From J027 sp034437655 (GTDB lineage Bacteria; Chloroflexota; Anaerolineae; Aggregatilineales; J027), in contig DAOTTU010000046.1 of assembly GCA_034437655.1 (NCBI GenBank), positions 73,930-137,929 of the forward strand: 64,000 bases of DNA, read 5' to 3'. The position numbers were made by a program, and so were the translations under genes. Below the pieces are notes generated by a model. The model was not told the origin of the DNA. It searched no databases and worked only from the letters and a program-made list of their open reading frames with translations. How positions within the stretch are numbered: the stretch's first letter is position 1; every line of letters starts with the position of its first letter. Shown piece by piece: positions 35,058-43,751 of the stretch.

Positions 35058-35876
35058 TTACTGCGTGTTCAACTGCAACGCAGTTTCTAGCTCGTCAATA
35101 CGTGTCGCGATTTCGATATCTTTAACAATGCTATCATGCAGCGGATGAACCGTCATGCGCTCAACAATTAAATGATCGTCAATAATGAGGTCAATACGAC
35201 CCAGGAATTGGCCGTGGCTGCCAGCTTGCGCAATAGAAACACCGTTTATTTCGATGCCGTGCGGCAAAAGTGAATGACTGTGTCCGCCGATGATTAACTC
35301 TACGTCACCGTGTAGCGCTCTGGCAAGCTGAATATCATCGTATAAACCAAGATGGGAGAGTACGATCACCGTATCAACACGGTGGGTTTCGCGCAGCTCA
35401 CGGCATTGTTGCCGCATGCTGGACAACAACGGCAACGTCTGTAAGTTGTGATACTTGATGTAACTGACATCGTAAGCAGTCACGCCCAAAAAACCAATCT
35501 GCGCGTTGTTGACGGGCAACACATACGTGGTTACAGTCCCCGGGATTGCACCGCCATCTGGCATTGCGAGATTGCCAACGACAATCGGAACATGTGCCGC
35601 ATACTCCGCAACAATATCCATGCCCCAGCGTTTGATACACTTATTACCCAACACCGACACCTGGCACCGGGCCATCTTTAGCAATTCGTACATCGCACGA
35701 CCACGAGTCGCCTTGCTCAGCGGTGCATGTTTATCGAGGCTGTCGCCAGCGTCAACATAGACGACTGGCACCTGTGGTCGCTGGTGTTGAAGTTGCTGCC
35801 GCAGTGTGGCAACTCTGGCAAGGGCACGGGCGTTTCCGTGGATGTCGTTGGTGTGCAGAATCGACAATTTTTGCAT
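35058..35876 (-). CDS. 5'-nucleotidase-like metallophosphatase domain protein
   Basis: A 272-residue calcineurin-like protein beginning SILHTNDIHGN, with VYVDAGDSLD, VIVLSHLG and IGGHSHS as metal-site motifs. It corresponds to the N-terminal half of UshA-type 5'-nucleotidases and lacks the substrate-binding C-terminal domain. The catalytic GNHEFD motif reads GNKCIK (K79), so both residues of the His-Asp dyad are replaced. No signal peptide is present, so it is cytoplasmic. Activity on nucleotides is doubtful; it might use a different phosphoester. The ATG at 35876 is chosen because the homology begins there; a longer frame from 35921 has no support. Confidence 0.75.
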   Translation of the reverse strand: MQKLSILHTNDIHGNARALARVATLRQQLQHQRPQVPVVYVDAGDSLDKHAPLSKATRGRAMYELLKMARCQVSVLGNKCIKRWGMDIVAEYAAHVPIVVGNLAMPDGGAIPGTVTTYVLPVNNAQIGFLGVTAYDVSYIKYHNLQTLPLLSSMRQQCRELRETHRVDTVIVLSHLGLYDDIQLARALHGDVELIIGGHSHSLLPHGIEINGVSIAQAGSHGQFLGRIDLIIDDHLIVERMTVHPLHDSIVKDIEIATRIDELETALQLNTQ

Positions 35877-35922
35877 AAAAGCATTGTGCCACAAGATTAA
35901 GCCGCTTGGCAGGGTCCACATT

Positions 35923-35952
35923 TTGCGTCAGAATAAAGTAAAGGACTATAAT
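35923..35952 (+). promoter_or_regulatory. candidate promoter of the GAF histidine kinase
   Basis: TTGCGT (35923-35928) and TATAAT (35947-35952, consensus) are 18 nt apart. A start near 35959 would leave a leader of about 80-110 nt before the kinase gene. Confidence 0.55.
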
Positions 35953-36066
35953 ATAGGCGCTTGTCATCCTGATAAAGCTGGTGTGTCTACATAAAACATC
36001 AACCGCGTACGGTTATAGTCATCATTCGTCTAAGTAATGCAATGCAGTAAACATAGATATATAGCC

Positions 36067-38682
36067 ATGAATATTCCTGAAAGCATTCGCGCAGTTCGCA
36101 TTTTTATCTACAGCCAAGACCCGCACCTTGTTGCCCTGCTTAACAACATCCTGTCGGGCGCAGGGTATCAATCACGCACTGTAGAAACCTTATCGTCTGC
36201 AAGCCAACACTACACCGCACATCATTTTGACCTGGGGCTGATTGATTTACGTCAAACAACTCATGAAGTCAAACACCTGTTAAACGGCACCTCAAGTGCG
36301 GGCGATGTATATCAGTTCCCGTGGATTGCACTGGTTAGCAAAACACACAAGACCTCTGAAATTCCACCGGGGGCACGTGGTGTGATAACGCTACCCATCG
36401 GTGCCAGGGAGCTACTCAACCAGGTAGCCGCAACCATTGAGCGCCTGGAAGACCGCCCGGTGGTGCAGGCACCGCATAATGAATTAACGTCAGATGACGA
36501 CATGTATGAGATGTTTGCACGCAATGTTCTGGAACAAAAAACCCTTTCCGACATTGCGCAGACACTTAACAGCACCCTTGATTTGAATACTGTCCTGACC
36601 AAAGTTGTTGATGCTGCCACAACCCTGACCCCGGCTGAAGAAGGGTTATTGTTGCTCCCCGACGAGACAGGCAACACACTCTATATCCGTGCCGAAAAAG
36701 GGATTGACCACGAGACGGCCCGCCAGTTCCGCATTCGGACGCGCGATACACTGGCCGGGCAAGTCTTCAAAACAGGCCGCCCGGTGCTGATTGATGACCC
36801 TAACTGGCGTGAACTGAAATCGGCCTATTTTGTGCGGTCATTGCTGTATGTACCGCTGCGGGTAAAAGATCAGGTTATTGGTGTGCTTGGTGTCAATAAT
36901 CGCACCTCTGAACAAACATTCAGTAAACATGACCTTATTCTGCTTGAAGACCTTGCCTCGCATGCGGCTATCGCAATTGAAAATGCACGGCTCTATGGTG
37001 AATCAGTGGCACGTTCACACGAATTGCAGGTGCTGGTCAATGCCAGTCAGGCAGTCAATTCAACACTGGCACTTGATGGTGTTCTCAATATGATTGCAGA
37101 ACAGTTGACCAATACCTTGAATGTGCCCTGGTGCGAAATCAGCCGCTGGACGCCTGAAACGCGACATCTTCAAATCCTGGCTAGCCAACGACAGGTGCAT
37201 TGGGACACCTGGGAAACCCCAACGCTATCCCTTGCAGAGGCCGAGCTTTTTTTGCAAGCGCTAGACGAAGATAAGCCGCTGCAAATTCAGCATGATTATT
37301 TCAATCTTGGTGAGCGCTACACCGCGTGGCTGGTCCCTATTTATGTCAACCAACAACCGCTGGGTCTGCTTGAACTGATTTATCATCAGCATCCTGCCCC
37401 TGAATTCCTCAGTCATGTTGAACACTTTCGCCAGATGGGGCTGGCAGTCGCTATCGGAATTGATTCACGCCAGGAGAATGATCGCCAACAGTCACTCGAA
37501 ATACTCAATGATATCTTGAAGCAAAGCAAGGCCAGCACTTGCCGCCTATGGACACTCTCATTAAGCGAGCAACGCTTCGAACAACACATTGATGTCGGGT
37601 ATCATACCTGGACACAAGCACCATATCCCAGCACCGATACCTCGTATGTTCCTCAACTTCTGAAAGTCATTGAGCAACGCGAAGCCCGACATATCTTTTT
37701 CACAAAAGACGAACTCAGTGATGCAGACGCAACCCTACTGCGTCATTACAATGCGCGTTCAGTGCTGCTGGTGCCGCTGGTGATTTCTAGTGAAGTGTTG
37801 GGGTTGGTTGCTTTGATTGATACCTTGCAGTCTATGGCCTACACCGAGCGCGAGGTTCGACTTATTGAAGCCCTGGCAGTGCAAGCAGCCAACGCCATTC
37901 AAAATGCGCGCCTATATTCTGACCTGGAAAAAAGCCTGGAAGAATTGCGCATGACGCAGGGCAAATTGGTCCAAACAGCCCGTATGTCTGCAATCGGGGA
38001 ATTAGCAGCCGCTGTGGCTCACCAGATCAATAATCCACTGACGACCATCATGGTAGACACACAGCTTCTCCTACAAGACAAAGCCGAAACTGACCCGGAC
38101 TACGAATCGCTTGCCGCGATACTGCGTGCTGGCAAACGTGCGCATGAAGTCGTGCGGCGTCTACTCAGCATGTCGTACAAGAACAAAGATGACGAGCAGC
38201 CTGGCTTGATGGATATTAACACCACAATCAGCAACACGTTGGAATTGGTCAGCAGCCATATTGAACAGGTGGGGATTAAGTTGCAGATTGAACTTGAGGA
38301 AGGGCTCCCGGTGGCCGCCGGATTGCAGGGGCAGCTTGAAGATGTATGGCTCAACCTGCTGATGAATGCACGTGATGCTGTCAAAGACGATGAAGACCCT
38401 GTTATTGGTATTCGTTCCCATAGCGGTGATAATTGCGTAACGGTTGAGGTATGGGATAACGGCCCGGGGATACCACCTACAGTGCGTGACCAGATATTTG
38501 AGGCGTTTTTTACTACCAAATCTGTCGGGCAAGGAACCGGGCTGGGACTGCATATTTGTCGGCAAGTCGTTGAAAAATGCGGCGGATACATTAAGATACT
38601 TGAAACAGAAACTACCGGAGCGCTGTTTCAGATTCATCTACCAACACAAATTTTGCCAGAACTAACCATAGAATCTACATGA
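36067..38682 (+). CDS. GAF-domain sensor histidine kinase
   Basis: An 871-residue soluble kinase. An N-terminal receiver-like domain (VRIFIYSQDPHLVALL, LIDLRQ) is followed by three GAF-type domains: residues about 170-310 (LDLNTVLTKVVDAA to HAAIAIENARLY), 330-480, and 490-630 (ending VQAANAIQNARLY). A HisKA domain carries the intact phospho-acceptor (ELAAAVAHQINNPLTTI) and a complete HATPase domain ends the protein (NLLMNARDAV, DNGPGIP, GTGLGLHIC). It probably senses a small molecule. An ATG at 36037 would add 10 residues and cannot be excluded, since neither start has a clear ribosome site. The OmpR regulator starts 14 nt downstream and is the likely partner. Confidence 0.9.
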   Translation: MNIPESIRAVRIFIYSQDPHLVALLNNILSGAGYQSRTVETLSSASQHYTAHHFDLGLIDLRQTTHEVKHLLNGTSSAGDVYQFPWIALVSKTHKTSEIPPGARGVITLPIGARELLNQVAATIERLEDRPVVQAPHNELTSDDDMYEMFARNVLEQKTLSDIAQTLNSTLDLNTVLTKVVDAATTLTPAEEGLLLLPDETGNTLYIRAEKGIDHETARQFRIRTRDTLAGQVFKTGRPVLIDDPNWRELKSAYFVRSLLYVPLRVKDQVIGVLGVNNRTSEQTFSKHDLILLEDLASHAAIAIENARLYGESVARSHELQVLVNASQAVNSTLALDGVLNMIAEQLTNTLNVPWCEISRWTPETRHLQILASQRQVHWDTWETPTLSLAEAELFLQALDEDKPLQIQHDYFNLGERYTAWLVPIYVNQQPLGLLELIYHQHPAPEFLSHVEHFRQMGLAVAIGIDSRQENDRQQSLEILNDILKQSKASTCRLWTLSLSEQRFEQHIDVGYHTWTQAPYPSTDTSYVPQLLKVIEQREARHIFFTKDELSDADATLLRHYNARSVLLVPLVISSEVLGLVALIDTLQSMAYTEREVRLIEALAVQAANAIQNARLYSDLEKSLEELRMTQGKLVQTARMSAIGELAAAVAHQINNPLTTIMVDTQLLLQDKAETDPDYESLAAILRAGKRAHEVVRRLLSMSYKNKDDEQPGLMDINTTISNTLELVSSHIEQVGIKLQIELEEGLPVAAGLQGQLEDVWLNLLMNARDAVKDDEDPVIGIRSHSGDNCVTVEVWDNGPGIPPTVRDQIFEAFFTTKSVGQGTGLGLHICRQVVEKCGGYIKILETETTGALFQIHLPTQILPELTIEST

Positions 38683-38695
38683 AAGGTAATCAAAG

Positions 38696-39409
38696 ATGTC
38701 AGAAACAGGCCATATTCTGGTTGTTGACGACGAGAAAGAGGTGCTAGGAACCTTAACCCGTGCCCTGACGCGGCAAGGATATGAGGTGACGACCGCCGAT
38801 TCGGGGGTGGCCTCCTTGGAGGTGCTGGATAGCAGTTCCCACGATCTCATTGTACTGGATGTCAATATGCCGCCTGGAATTAGCGGTTTTGAGGTCTGCA
38901 AACGGATTCGTACCGATCATCAATACGACCACATCCCGATCCTGTTTTTGACTGCTCGTAGCAGCACAGATGATATCATTAAAGGGCTGGATGTTGGGGG
39001 GGATGATTATGTGGTAAAGCCATTTGAACTTACCGAACTACAGGCCCGGGTGCGTGCTTTGATGCGCCGCAGCGAGCGTGATGCCTTGCGCTATAATGCG
39101 CGTATTCAAGTGGGGCGACTATTGCTTGATTCTGACACATGCAGTGTTTCCACAGGTGATGCCGCTGGCGTTCAGCTAACCTCAACGGAGCATCGTCTAC
39201 TGCGCTACTTGATGGAACACACGAACCAGGCCTTATCCCCCAACCATCTACTCGAAGCCGTCTGGGGGTACCCACCCAACACAGGTGACCCTGACCTTGT
39301 GCGCGCGCACATCCGCAATTTACGGTCTAAACTGAGTAATCTGGAAGATAAAACCCGGTTTGTGAAAACAATACATGGGGTAGGGTATATGATCAATGCG
39401 ACTCCCTGA
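38696..39409 (+). CDS. OmpR/PhoB-family response regulator
   Basis: A 237-residue regulator with a canonical receiver domain (ILVVDDEKEV, phospho-acceptor in IVLDVNMP, LFLTA, VVKPF) and a C-terminal winged helix (LTSTEHRLLRYLMEH ... AHIRNLRSKL ... GVGYMI). It should be phosphorylated by the GAF kinase encoded 14 nt upstream and bind DNA as a dimer. Direct repeats TTCACA at 39413 and 39424, just after this gene, have the 11-nt spacing usual for PhoB/OmpR sites. Confidence 0.94.
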   Translation: MSETGHILVVDDEKEVLGTLTRALTRQGYEVTTADSGVASLEVLDSSSHDLIVLDVNMPPGISGFEVCKRIRTDHQYDHIPILFLTARSSTDDIIKGLDVGGDDYVVKPFELTELQARVRALMRRSERDALRYNARIQVGRLLLDSDTCSVSTGDAAGVQLTSTEHRLLRYLMEHTNQALSPNHLLEAVWGYPPNTGDPDLVRAHIRNLRSKLSNLEDKTRFVKTIHGVGYMINATP

Positions 39410-39412
39410 AAA

Positions 39413-39429
39413 TTCACACAACCTTCACA
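39413..39429 (+). promoter_or_regulatory. candidate OmpR-type operator (direct TTCACA repeats)
   Basis: TTCACA occurs at 39413-39418 and 39424-39429, an 11-nt period. A TATACT -10 follows at 39451-39456, so this lies in the promoter of the second response regulator. Similar repeats TCACAA occur at 40485 and 40495 before the TadE-like gene. Confidence 0.35.
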
Positions 39430-39516
39430 GGATAAAGCGCGTCATCATGCTATACTGGGGCTAACTCTGGGAGTTTAAGCGTATAACTAACGAAACAATA
39501 GAATGGGACGAACTTG

Positions 39517-40308
39517 ATGGCGACAGTAATGATTACAGACCATGATGCAGGTACATTGGCAAAACTTCAGTCCGTGCTTGGAGAAGACGGTAATGATGTA
39601 GTGAGCCTTAATGAGCCGTCTAGCATTATCGAAACGGCAAGAACTGTCCTGCCTGATTTGCTCATTCTGGATATGGATTTTCCCAATACGAATAGCTTGA
39701 TTATCTGCAATGAATTGCGCAGTCTGCCACACTTGACCCATATCCCTATCCTGTTTCTGACAAGCCATCCGAGTGACATTGTTGATGCGCTTGATGCAGG
39801 TGGCGATGATCTGGTTGTAAAACCAATTGACTACCATGAAGTTGCCGCCCGCGTGCGAGCATTATTGCGGCGTGCGAAGCGTGTGACACGTTTACACTCT
39901 TTGCGTATTGATTCGGGGACGAAACAAGTGTGGGTAAATGATCAGCCTGCCACCCTGACACCCACTGAGTTCAATCTACTGGCTTATTTGTGTGAGCATG
40001 AAACCAGCTACCATAAGGCGAAAGACCTGCTAGAATTTGTGTGGCGTTATCCGGGTGGCGCTGGTGACACCGCCTTGATTCGTAACCATGTTCATAATCT
40101 GCGCACTAAACTCGAAAACTTGCCCAACCGCCCACAAATCATTGTCTCACTACACGGGCGCGGCTACCGCGTTAACGCCGATATTGAGTACCATACCCCA
40201 CAGGGACCACGTGTGCATGACGCTGAAGATGCGTCAGGCAGTGATGACAAAACCGATGGCGATGGTATTGAACAAGAAGAACACTCTGACGTCGCAACCA
40301 CCAATTAG
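39517..40308 (+). CDS. second OmpR-family response regulator with acidic tail
   Basis: A 263-residue regulator: receiver with ITDHDAG, LLILDMDFP (Asp acceptor), LFLTS and LVVKPID, then a winged-helix domain (LTPTEFNLLAYLCEH, RNHVHNLRTKL, GRGYRVNA). An acidic tail of about 40 residues (HDAEDASGSDDKTDGDGI) follows the DNA-binding domain and is unusual for the family. It has no adjacent kinase of its own and may share the GAF kinase. The ATG at 39517 is preferred over an overlapping TTG. It precedes the surface-protein cluster by 262 nt and is a good candidate to control it. Confidence 0.92.
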   Translation: MATVMITDHDAGTLAKLQSVLGEDGNDVVSLNEPSSIIETARTVLPDLLILDMDFPNTNSLIICNELRSLPHLTHIPILFLTSHPSDIVDALDAGGDDLVVKPIDYHEVAARVRALLRRAKRVTRLHSLRIDSGTKQVWVNDQPATLTPTEFNLLAYLCEHETSYHKAKDLLEFVWRYPGGAGDTALIRNHVHNLRTKLENLPNRPQIIVSLHGRGYRVNADIEYHTPQGPRVHDAEDASGSDDKTDGDGIEQEEHSDVATTN

Positions 40309-40453
40309 CGCCTTGCCATCTGTTCTTGCCTGCATATTGGTGCCGCTGCATGGCTATATTGTATATTGACCACACCACATCCCCCACGGCTATACCCCAT
40401 CAGCGGTAGGGGGTTGTAGGCATTCGCTGGCGCAGTGCGTAGCCACCCTCAGT

Positions 40454-40500
40454 CGTTTTAAAACGCATTGCGACAACAATTCTCTCACAAGTTCTCACAA
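40454..40500 (+). promoter_or_regulatory. candidate regulatory region of the TadE cluster
   Basis: The 40309-40570 gap holds a perfect 12-nt palindrome CGTTTTAAAACG (40454-40465) and direct repeats TCACAA at 40485-40490 and 40495-40500 (10-nt period). A weak -10 (TATTAT) lies at 40531. The TCACA core resembles the repeats before the second response regulator. Confidence 0.3.
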
Positions 40501-40570
40501 AAACGGACAGCCCTCCTTCGGTAGCTATGGTATTATTTTTACTGGAGGCTCTATTTGTTTATAAGGGATT

Positions 40571-41536
40571 ATGCCGATGCAAAACCCGCTAAAAACAGTA
40601 CTCAGTGTACTTGACCGCAAGCCCAATTCAGAAAAAGGCCAGAGCCTGGTAGAACTGACCTTGACGCTACCGATTTTTCTCATTATGTTGCTGGGCCTGG
40701 CTGAAATTGGCTGGCTGGCAAATAACTATTTGACACTTGTAGACGTCACTCGTGAGGCAGGCCGTGTCGGGTCTGTGCGTGATCCACTCGCCTGGAACAA
40801 TGCCAATACCAAAAGCTATCAGGTGATGGATTGCGATGAATCCAGCACTACCTACAACAAGTATGGCAATGATGACCCCAGTATCACTACCTGGCCGGGG
40901 AATCGTGCTGTACTGGATGGCCGTGGCTACTCAGATGGTGTAGACCCCGGTTTTGGCTACTATGACATTGTTGCCTGCAATATTGTGGTGAGTATGTTGC
41001 CGCTTGAATTTAACGACCAGGAAGACGACATCGTTATTTCGGTAATCACGTACTCTATTCTTGACCAGGATCCAGGTGCGGGGCAAAACTTGAGCGCACG
41101 TGTTACCGGTCGATTCCCCTCTAACAGCAATGAATGCCCCGGAGAACGGGACCCATTTGCCCCGGGCTTTGGGATAGACCCGAACGATGCTGGTGTCTTC
41201 TTCGAACCGGGTAACGATAACCAACGTGGCTTTATCTTCCGAGGCAACCTTGAAGAAGATGGCTGCCTGGGGTCGCGCTTCGACATCGCTGAAATTGAGG
41301 AATTGCTCAACCGCACGACCATTTTTGATGACACGTCCGATATCCGTAGCGAAGAAATTACACTGGTACCCAATAATGCAATGGTGCTTGTCGAAATTTC
41401 CTGGCAACACCAACAACTGCTGGGGCTGCCATTCTTCCAGTTTTTTGGAGAAGAATCGAATCTCAACGTGTGGTCGTTCTTCCCAGTTTCTGCTGCTGAA
41501 CCAACCGCAACGCCTGAACCTGAACCAGGTCCTTAG
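40571..41536 (+). CDS. TadE-like pseudopilin-type envelope protein
   Basis: A 321-residue protein. The N-terminal TadE motif (GQSLVELTLTLPIFLIMLLGLAEIGWL in part, residues about 24-50) gives one membrane helix with the Glu typical of TadE pseudopilins. The long extracytoplasmic part (about 260 residues) is Asp/Asn-rich and contains four or five Cys, and it ends in a Thr/Pro/Glu tail (TATPEPEPGP). Normal TadE proteins are 150-200 residues, so this is extended. It starts the three-gene plus-strand cluster with the TadG-like and repeat proteins; gaps are 22 and 24 nt. No tadA, cpaB or prepilin peptidase gene is in the window. Confidence 0.82.
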   Translation: MPMQNPLKTVLSVLDRKPNSEKGQSLVELTLTLPIFLIMLLGLAEIGWLANNYLTLVDVTREAGRVGSVRDPLAWNNANTKSYQVMDCDESSTTYNKYGNDDPSITTWPGNRAVLDGRGYSDGVDPGFGYYDIVACNIVVSMLPLEFNDQEDDIVISVITYSILDQDPGAGQNLSARVTGRFPSNSNECPGERDPFAPGFGIDPNDAGVFFEPGNDNQRGFIFRGNLEEDGCLGSRFDIAEIEELLNRTTIFDDTSDIRSEEITLVPNNAMVLVEISWQHQQLLGLPFFQFFGEESNLNVWSFFPVSAAEPTATPEPEPGP

Positions 41537-41558
41537 TTTGTAGAGGTAAGCAAAACCG

Positions 41559-43727
41559 ATGAAAAATTTGATGAAGCACCTGCGGAGGCGTTTTCGTAAA
41601 GATCAGGCTGGGCAATCTATTATCCTGCTGGCCTTTGCCTTTATCGCCCTCGCGGCTTTCGTAGGACTGGTAACCGACATCTCGGTACTCTTTGTCCGTT
41701 ACAGCAGCTTGAGCCGCACCATTGACTCGGCGGCTGTGGCGGCTGCCGGGCAAATCCGCGAAGGCACTGACTATGGTACTGTGGCGCTCACGGCCAAGCA
41801 GTTTATTCAATTGCATGGACTTGAGCCATCGAGAGTATGGGTTGAAACCTGTGAAACCGATATTCTCGGCTGGCGTAGCGGCACAGGTGTTTTCGAAGGG
41901 CAAGGCGCGAACCCCGAGTCTGCGGACCCACCCGGCTCTCGGATTTCGGACGTCATGCCTGAAACTGAATTGTGTGACTGGGACACCCCGCGCAAGCTGG
42001 TGCGTGTTCGCGCCCAAATTGACTCGGAAACCTTCTTCTTGCGATTAATTGGGATTGATACCCTGACGCTTGAAGCCTCGGCCGTGTCAGAAACGGCTGT
42101 GCTAGACATTGCCCTCGTACTGGACACATCCCAGTCGATGTCCGTTTCCACAACCAACGCGATGTACGACTCCGCCTGGAGCGGTACCACCTATCCGCGT
42201 AACAGTCGTATTGAGTGTTTTGGTGATGTTGCCAATCCAGACGAAAACCTATATCGTTACGGCCCGTGTTGTAACGATCCGGGCAATGGGATCGTTGAAC
42301 TGAACGAGAGTTTGGGTACGTGGGAAATTACTGGATTAAACAACGCTGCACCAGACAACAACTACTCTGACTTAATCTGCCATCCGTTCCGTGATGTGAA
42401 AGACGCAGCGCGTAACTTTATCATCTCGCTGGACTTCGTGCGTGGTGACCGCGTGAGCCTCGTTACATTCGACAGTGAGGCCGTTATCGTAGAGCCGAAA
42501 AATGGTAGTTCAGACATTGTAATGATGGCCAACGAACTCAATGCAGTGCAAACGCTCGATGAACGTGTCGCCGTCAACCCACAGGGCTTTATCAATGGGG
42601 TACCGACTGCACGCAAGACACAAAACATTCTGGAATGGGGTGACTGCCTTGCGTTCGACCAGGCATTTGAGGACTGGGTTTTTGATCCAGGAACGGTTAT
42701 TCCTCCGTCCACAGAACCCTCTGAGCCATTTGCAGTCGATAATACCGATGTTAACCCATTGGGACTGCGACCCGCCTCCTATGAATCGATCGCACCCTGT
42801 CCGGACACCAACATTGGTGGCGGTATTCGTGCTGCGAATGACGCTTTGACGAACCTCAACACGATTCGTCGCGATGCGGTGTGGGTTATCATTCTACTAA
42901 CAGACGGTGCGGCCAACCGCACTGACCCCGTGCCTGAGATTGACTTTCCAAACTATGGCTATGCAGGCTTCTGCCCGTGGTATACCTTCTGTGACCCCGA
43001 AGCCTTAGATCATCCGAATAAGTCATACTACAATTCGTCCGGGTTTGCTTTCTGGTCAGAAATCAGTAGCAATCCATCCGGGTATGTTCCGCTGTTCTCA
43101 CAATTACCAGATACAGTTCCCCCGGCAGATTCCGGCACCGACTTGCGTCCTGAATGCCCGGACACACCACCTAACGACAGAACGCAGGGGCGTTCTCGTC
43201 CTTTCTGCAATGACAATAATCCGGGCTCGCGCCATTTTTGCCTGGAATGGACTGGCGACCCTGCCACCAACGGTCGCCCTGACTTGAGTAACCCTGTCTG
43301 CTTAAATTCCTACGATGCAGACGACTATGCACGTGACTGGGCAGACTTTGCCGGTCTAATCAATGTGGCGCCCAATGTTCCGGGTAACTTCATCACTATA
43401 TTTACGATTGGTTTTGGTGAAGACTTGATCACGAGCGGGCCCAACGAACCCACCTCTACCAGTGCGCCGTTGCTGCGTTACATTGCGGATGCTGGTGACA
43501 ATGGGTTTATCGACACCGACTTGCAACAAGACTGGCGCGACGACACATTCAACAATGGTTCTGTGCCTGCACAAGCCCTTGGTGACCCGGACCCGTGCGA
43601 AGCCTTTTCGGCACCCGGTCAAGAAGACGAGCAATGCGGCAATTACTTCTATGCGGACAGCCCGCGCAGTATTGATGCGGTGTTTGAAGCAATCGCTAGC
43701 CGACTCTTTACTCGTATCGCACGCTAA
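41559..43727 (+). CDS. TadG-like protein with von Willebrand A domain
   Basis: A 722-residue protein. The N-terminal part (DQAGQSIILLAFAFIALAAFVGLV in part) is a TadG-type membrane anchor followed by the TadG start DSAAVAAAGQI. The VWA domain begins at about residue 185 (LDIALVLDTSQSMSVS) with a complete MIDAS metal motif DTSQS and a later ILLTDGAAN. It is interrupted by long Cys-containing inserts, for example around residues 205-275 and 455-600, that hold many Pro, Asp and Asn residues. TadG proteins help anchor or assemble Tad pili, and VWA domains bind ligands through the metal. It lies between the TadE-like and repeat-protein genes. Confidence 0.85.
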   Translation: MKNLMKHLRRRFRKDQAGQSIILLAFAFIALAAFVGLVTDISVLFVRYSSLSRTIDSAAVAAAGQIREGTDYGTVALTAKQFIQLHGLEPSRVWVETCETDILGWRSGTGVFEGQGANPESADPPGSRISDVMPETELCDWDTPRKLVRVRAQIDSETFFLRLIGIDTLTLEASAVSETAVLDIALVLDTSQSMSVSTTNAMYDSAWSGTTYPRNSRIECFGDVANPDENLYRYGPCCNDPGNGIVELNESLGTWEITGLNNAAPDNNYSDLICHPFRDVKDAARNFIISLDFVRGDRVSLVTFDSEAVIVEPKNGSSDIVMMANELNAVQTLDERVAVNPQGFINGVPTARKTQNILEWGDCLAFDQAFEDWVFDPGTVIPPSTEPSEPFAVDNTDVNPLGLRPASYESIAPCPDTNIGGGIRAANDALTNLNTIRRDAVWVIILLTDGAANRTDPVPEIDFPNYGYAGFCPWYTFCDPEALDHPNKSYYNSSGFAFWSEISSNPSGYVPLFSQLPDTVPPADSGTDLRPECPDTPPNDRTQGRSRPFCNDNNPGSRHFCLEWTGDPATNGRPDLSNPVCLNSYDADDYARDWADFAGLINVAPNVPGNFITIFTIGFGEDLITSGPNEPTSTSAPLLRYIADAGDNGFIDTDLQQDWRDDTFNNGSVPAQALGDPDPCEAFSAPGQEDEQCGNYFYADSPRSIDAVFEAIASRLFTRIAR

Positions 43728-43751
43728 AGACAATTTGTAAGGGAGACTTAC

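Noticed and set aside
40376..40415. A possible hairpin with CCCCC/GGGGG runs after the second response regulator
   Set aside because: Beyond the outer five pairs the inner arms do not pair well and no T tract follows.
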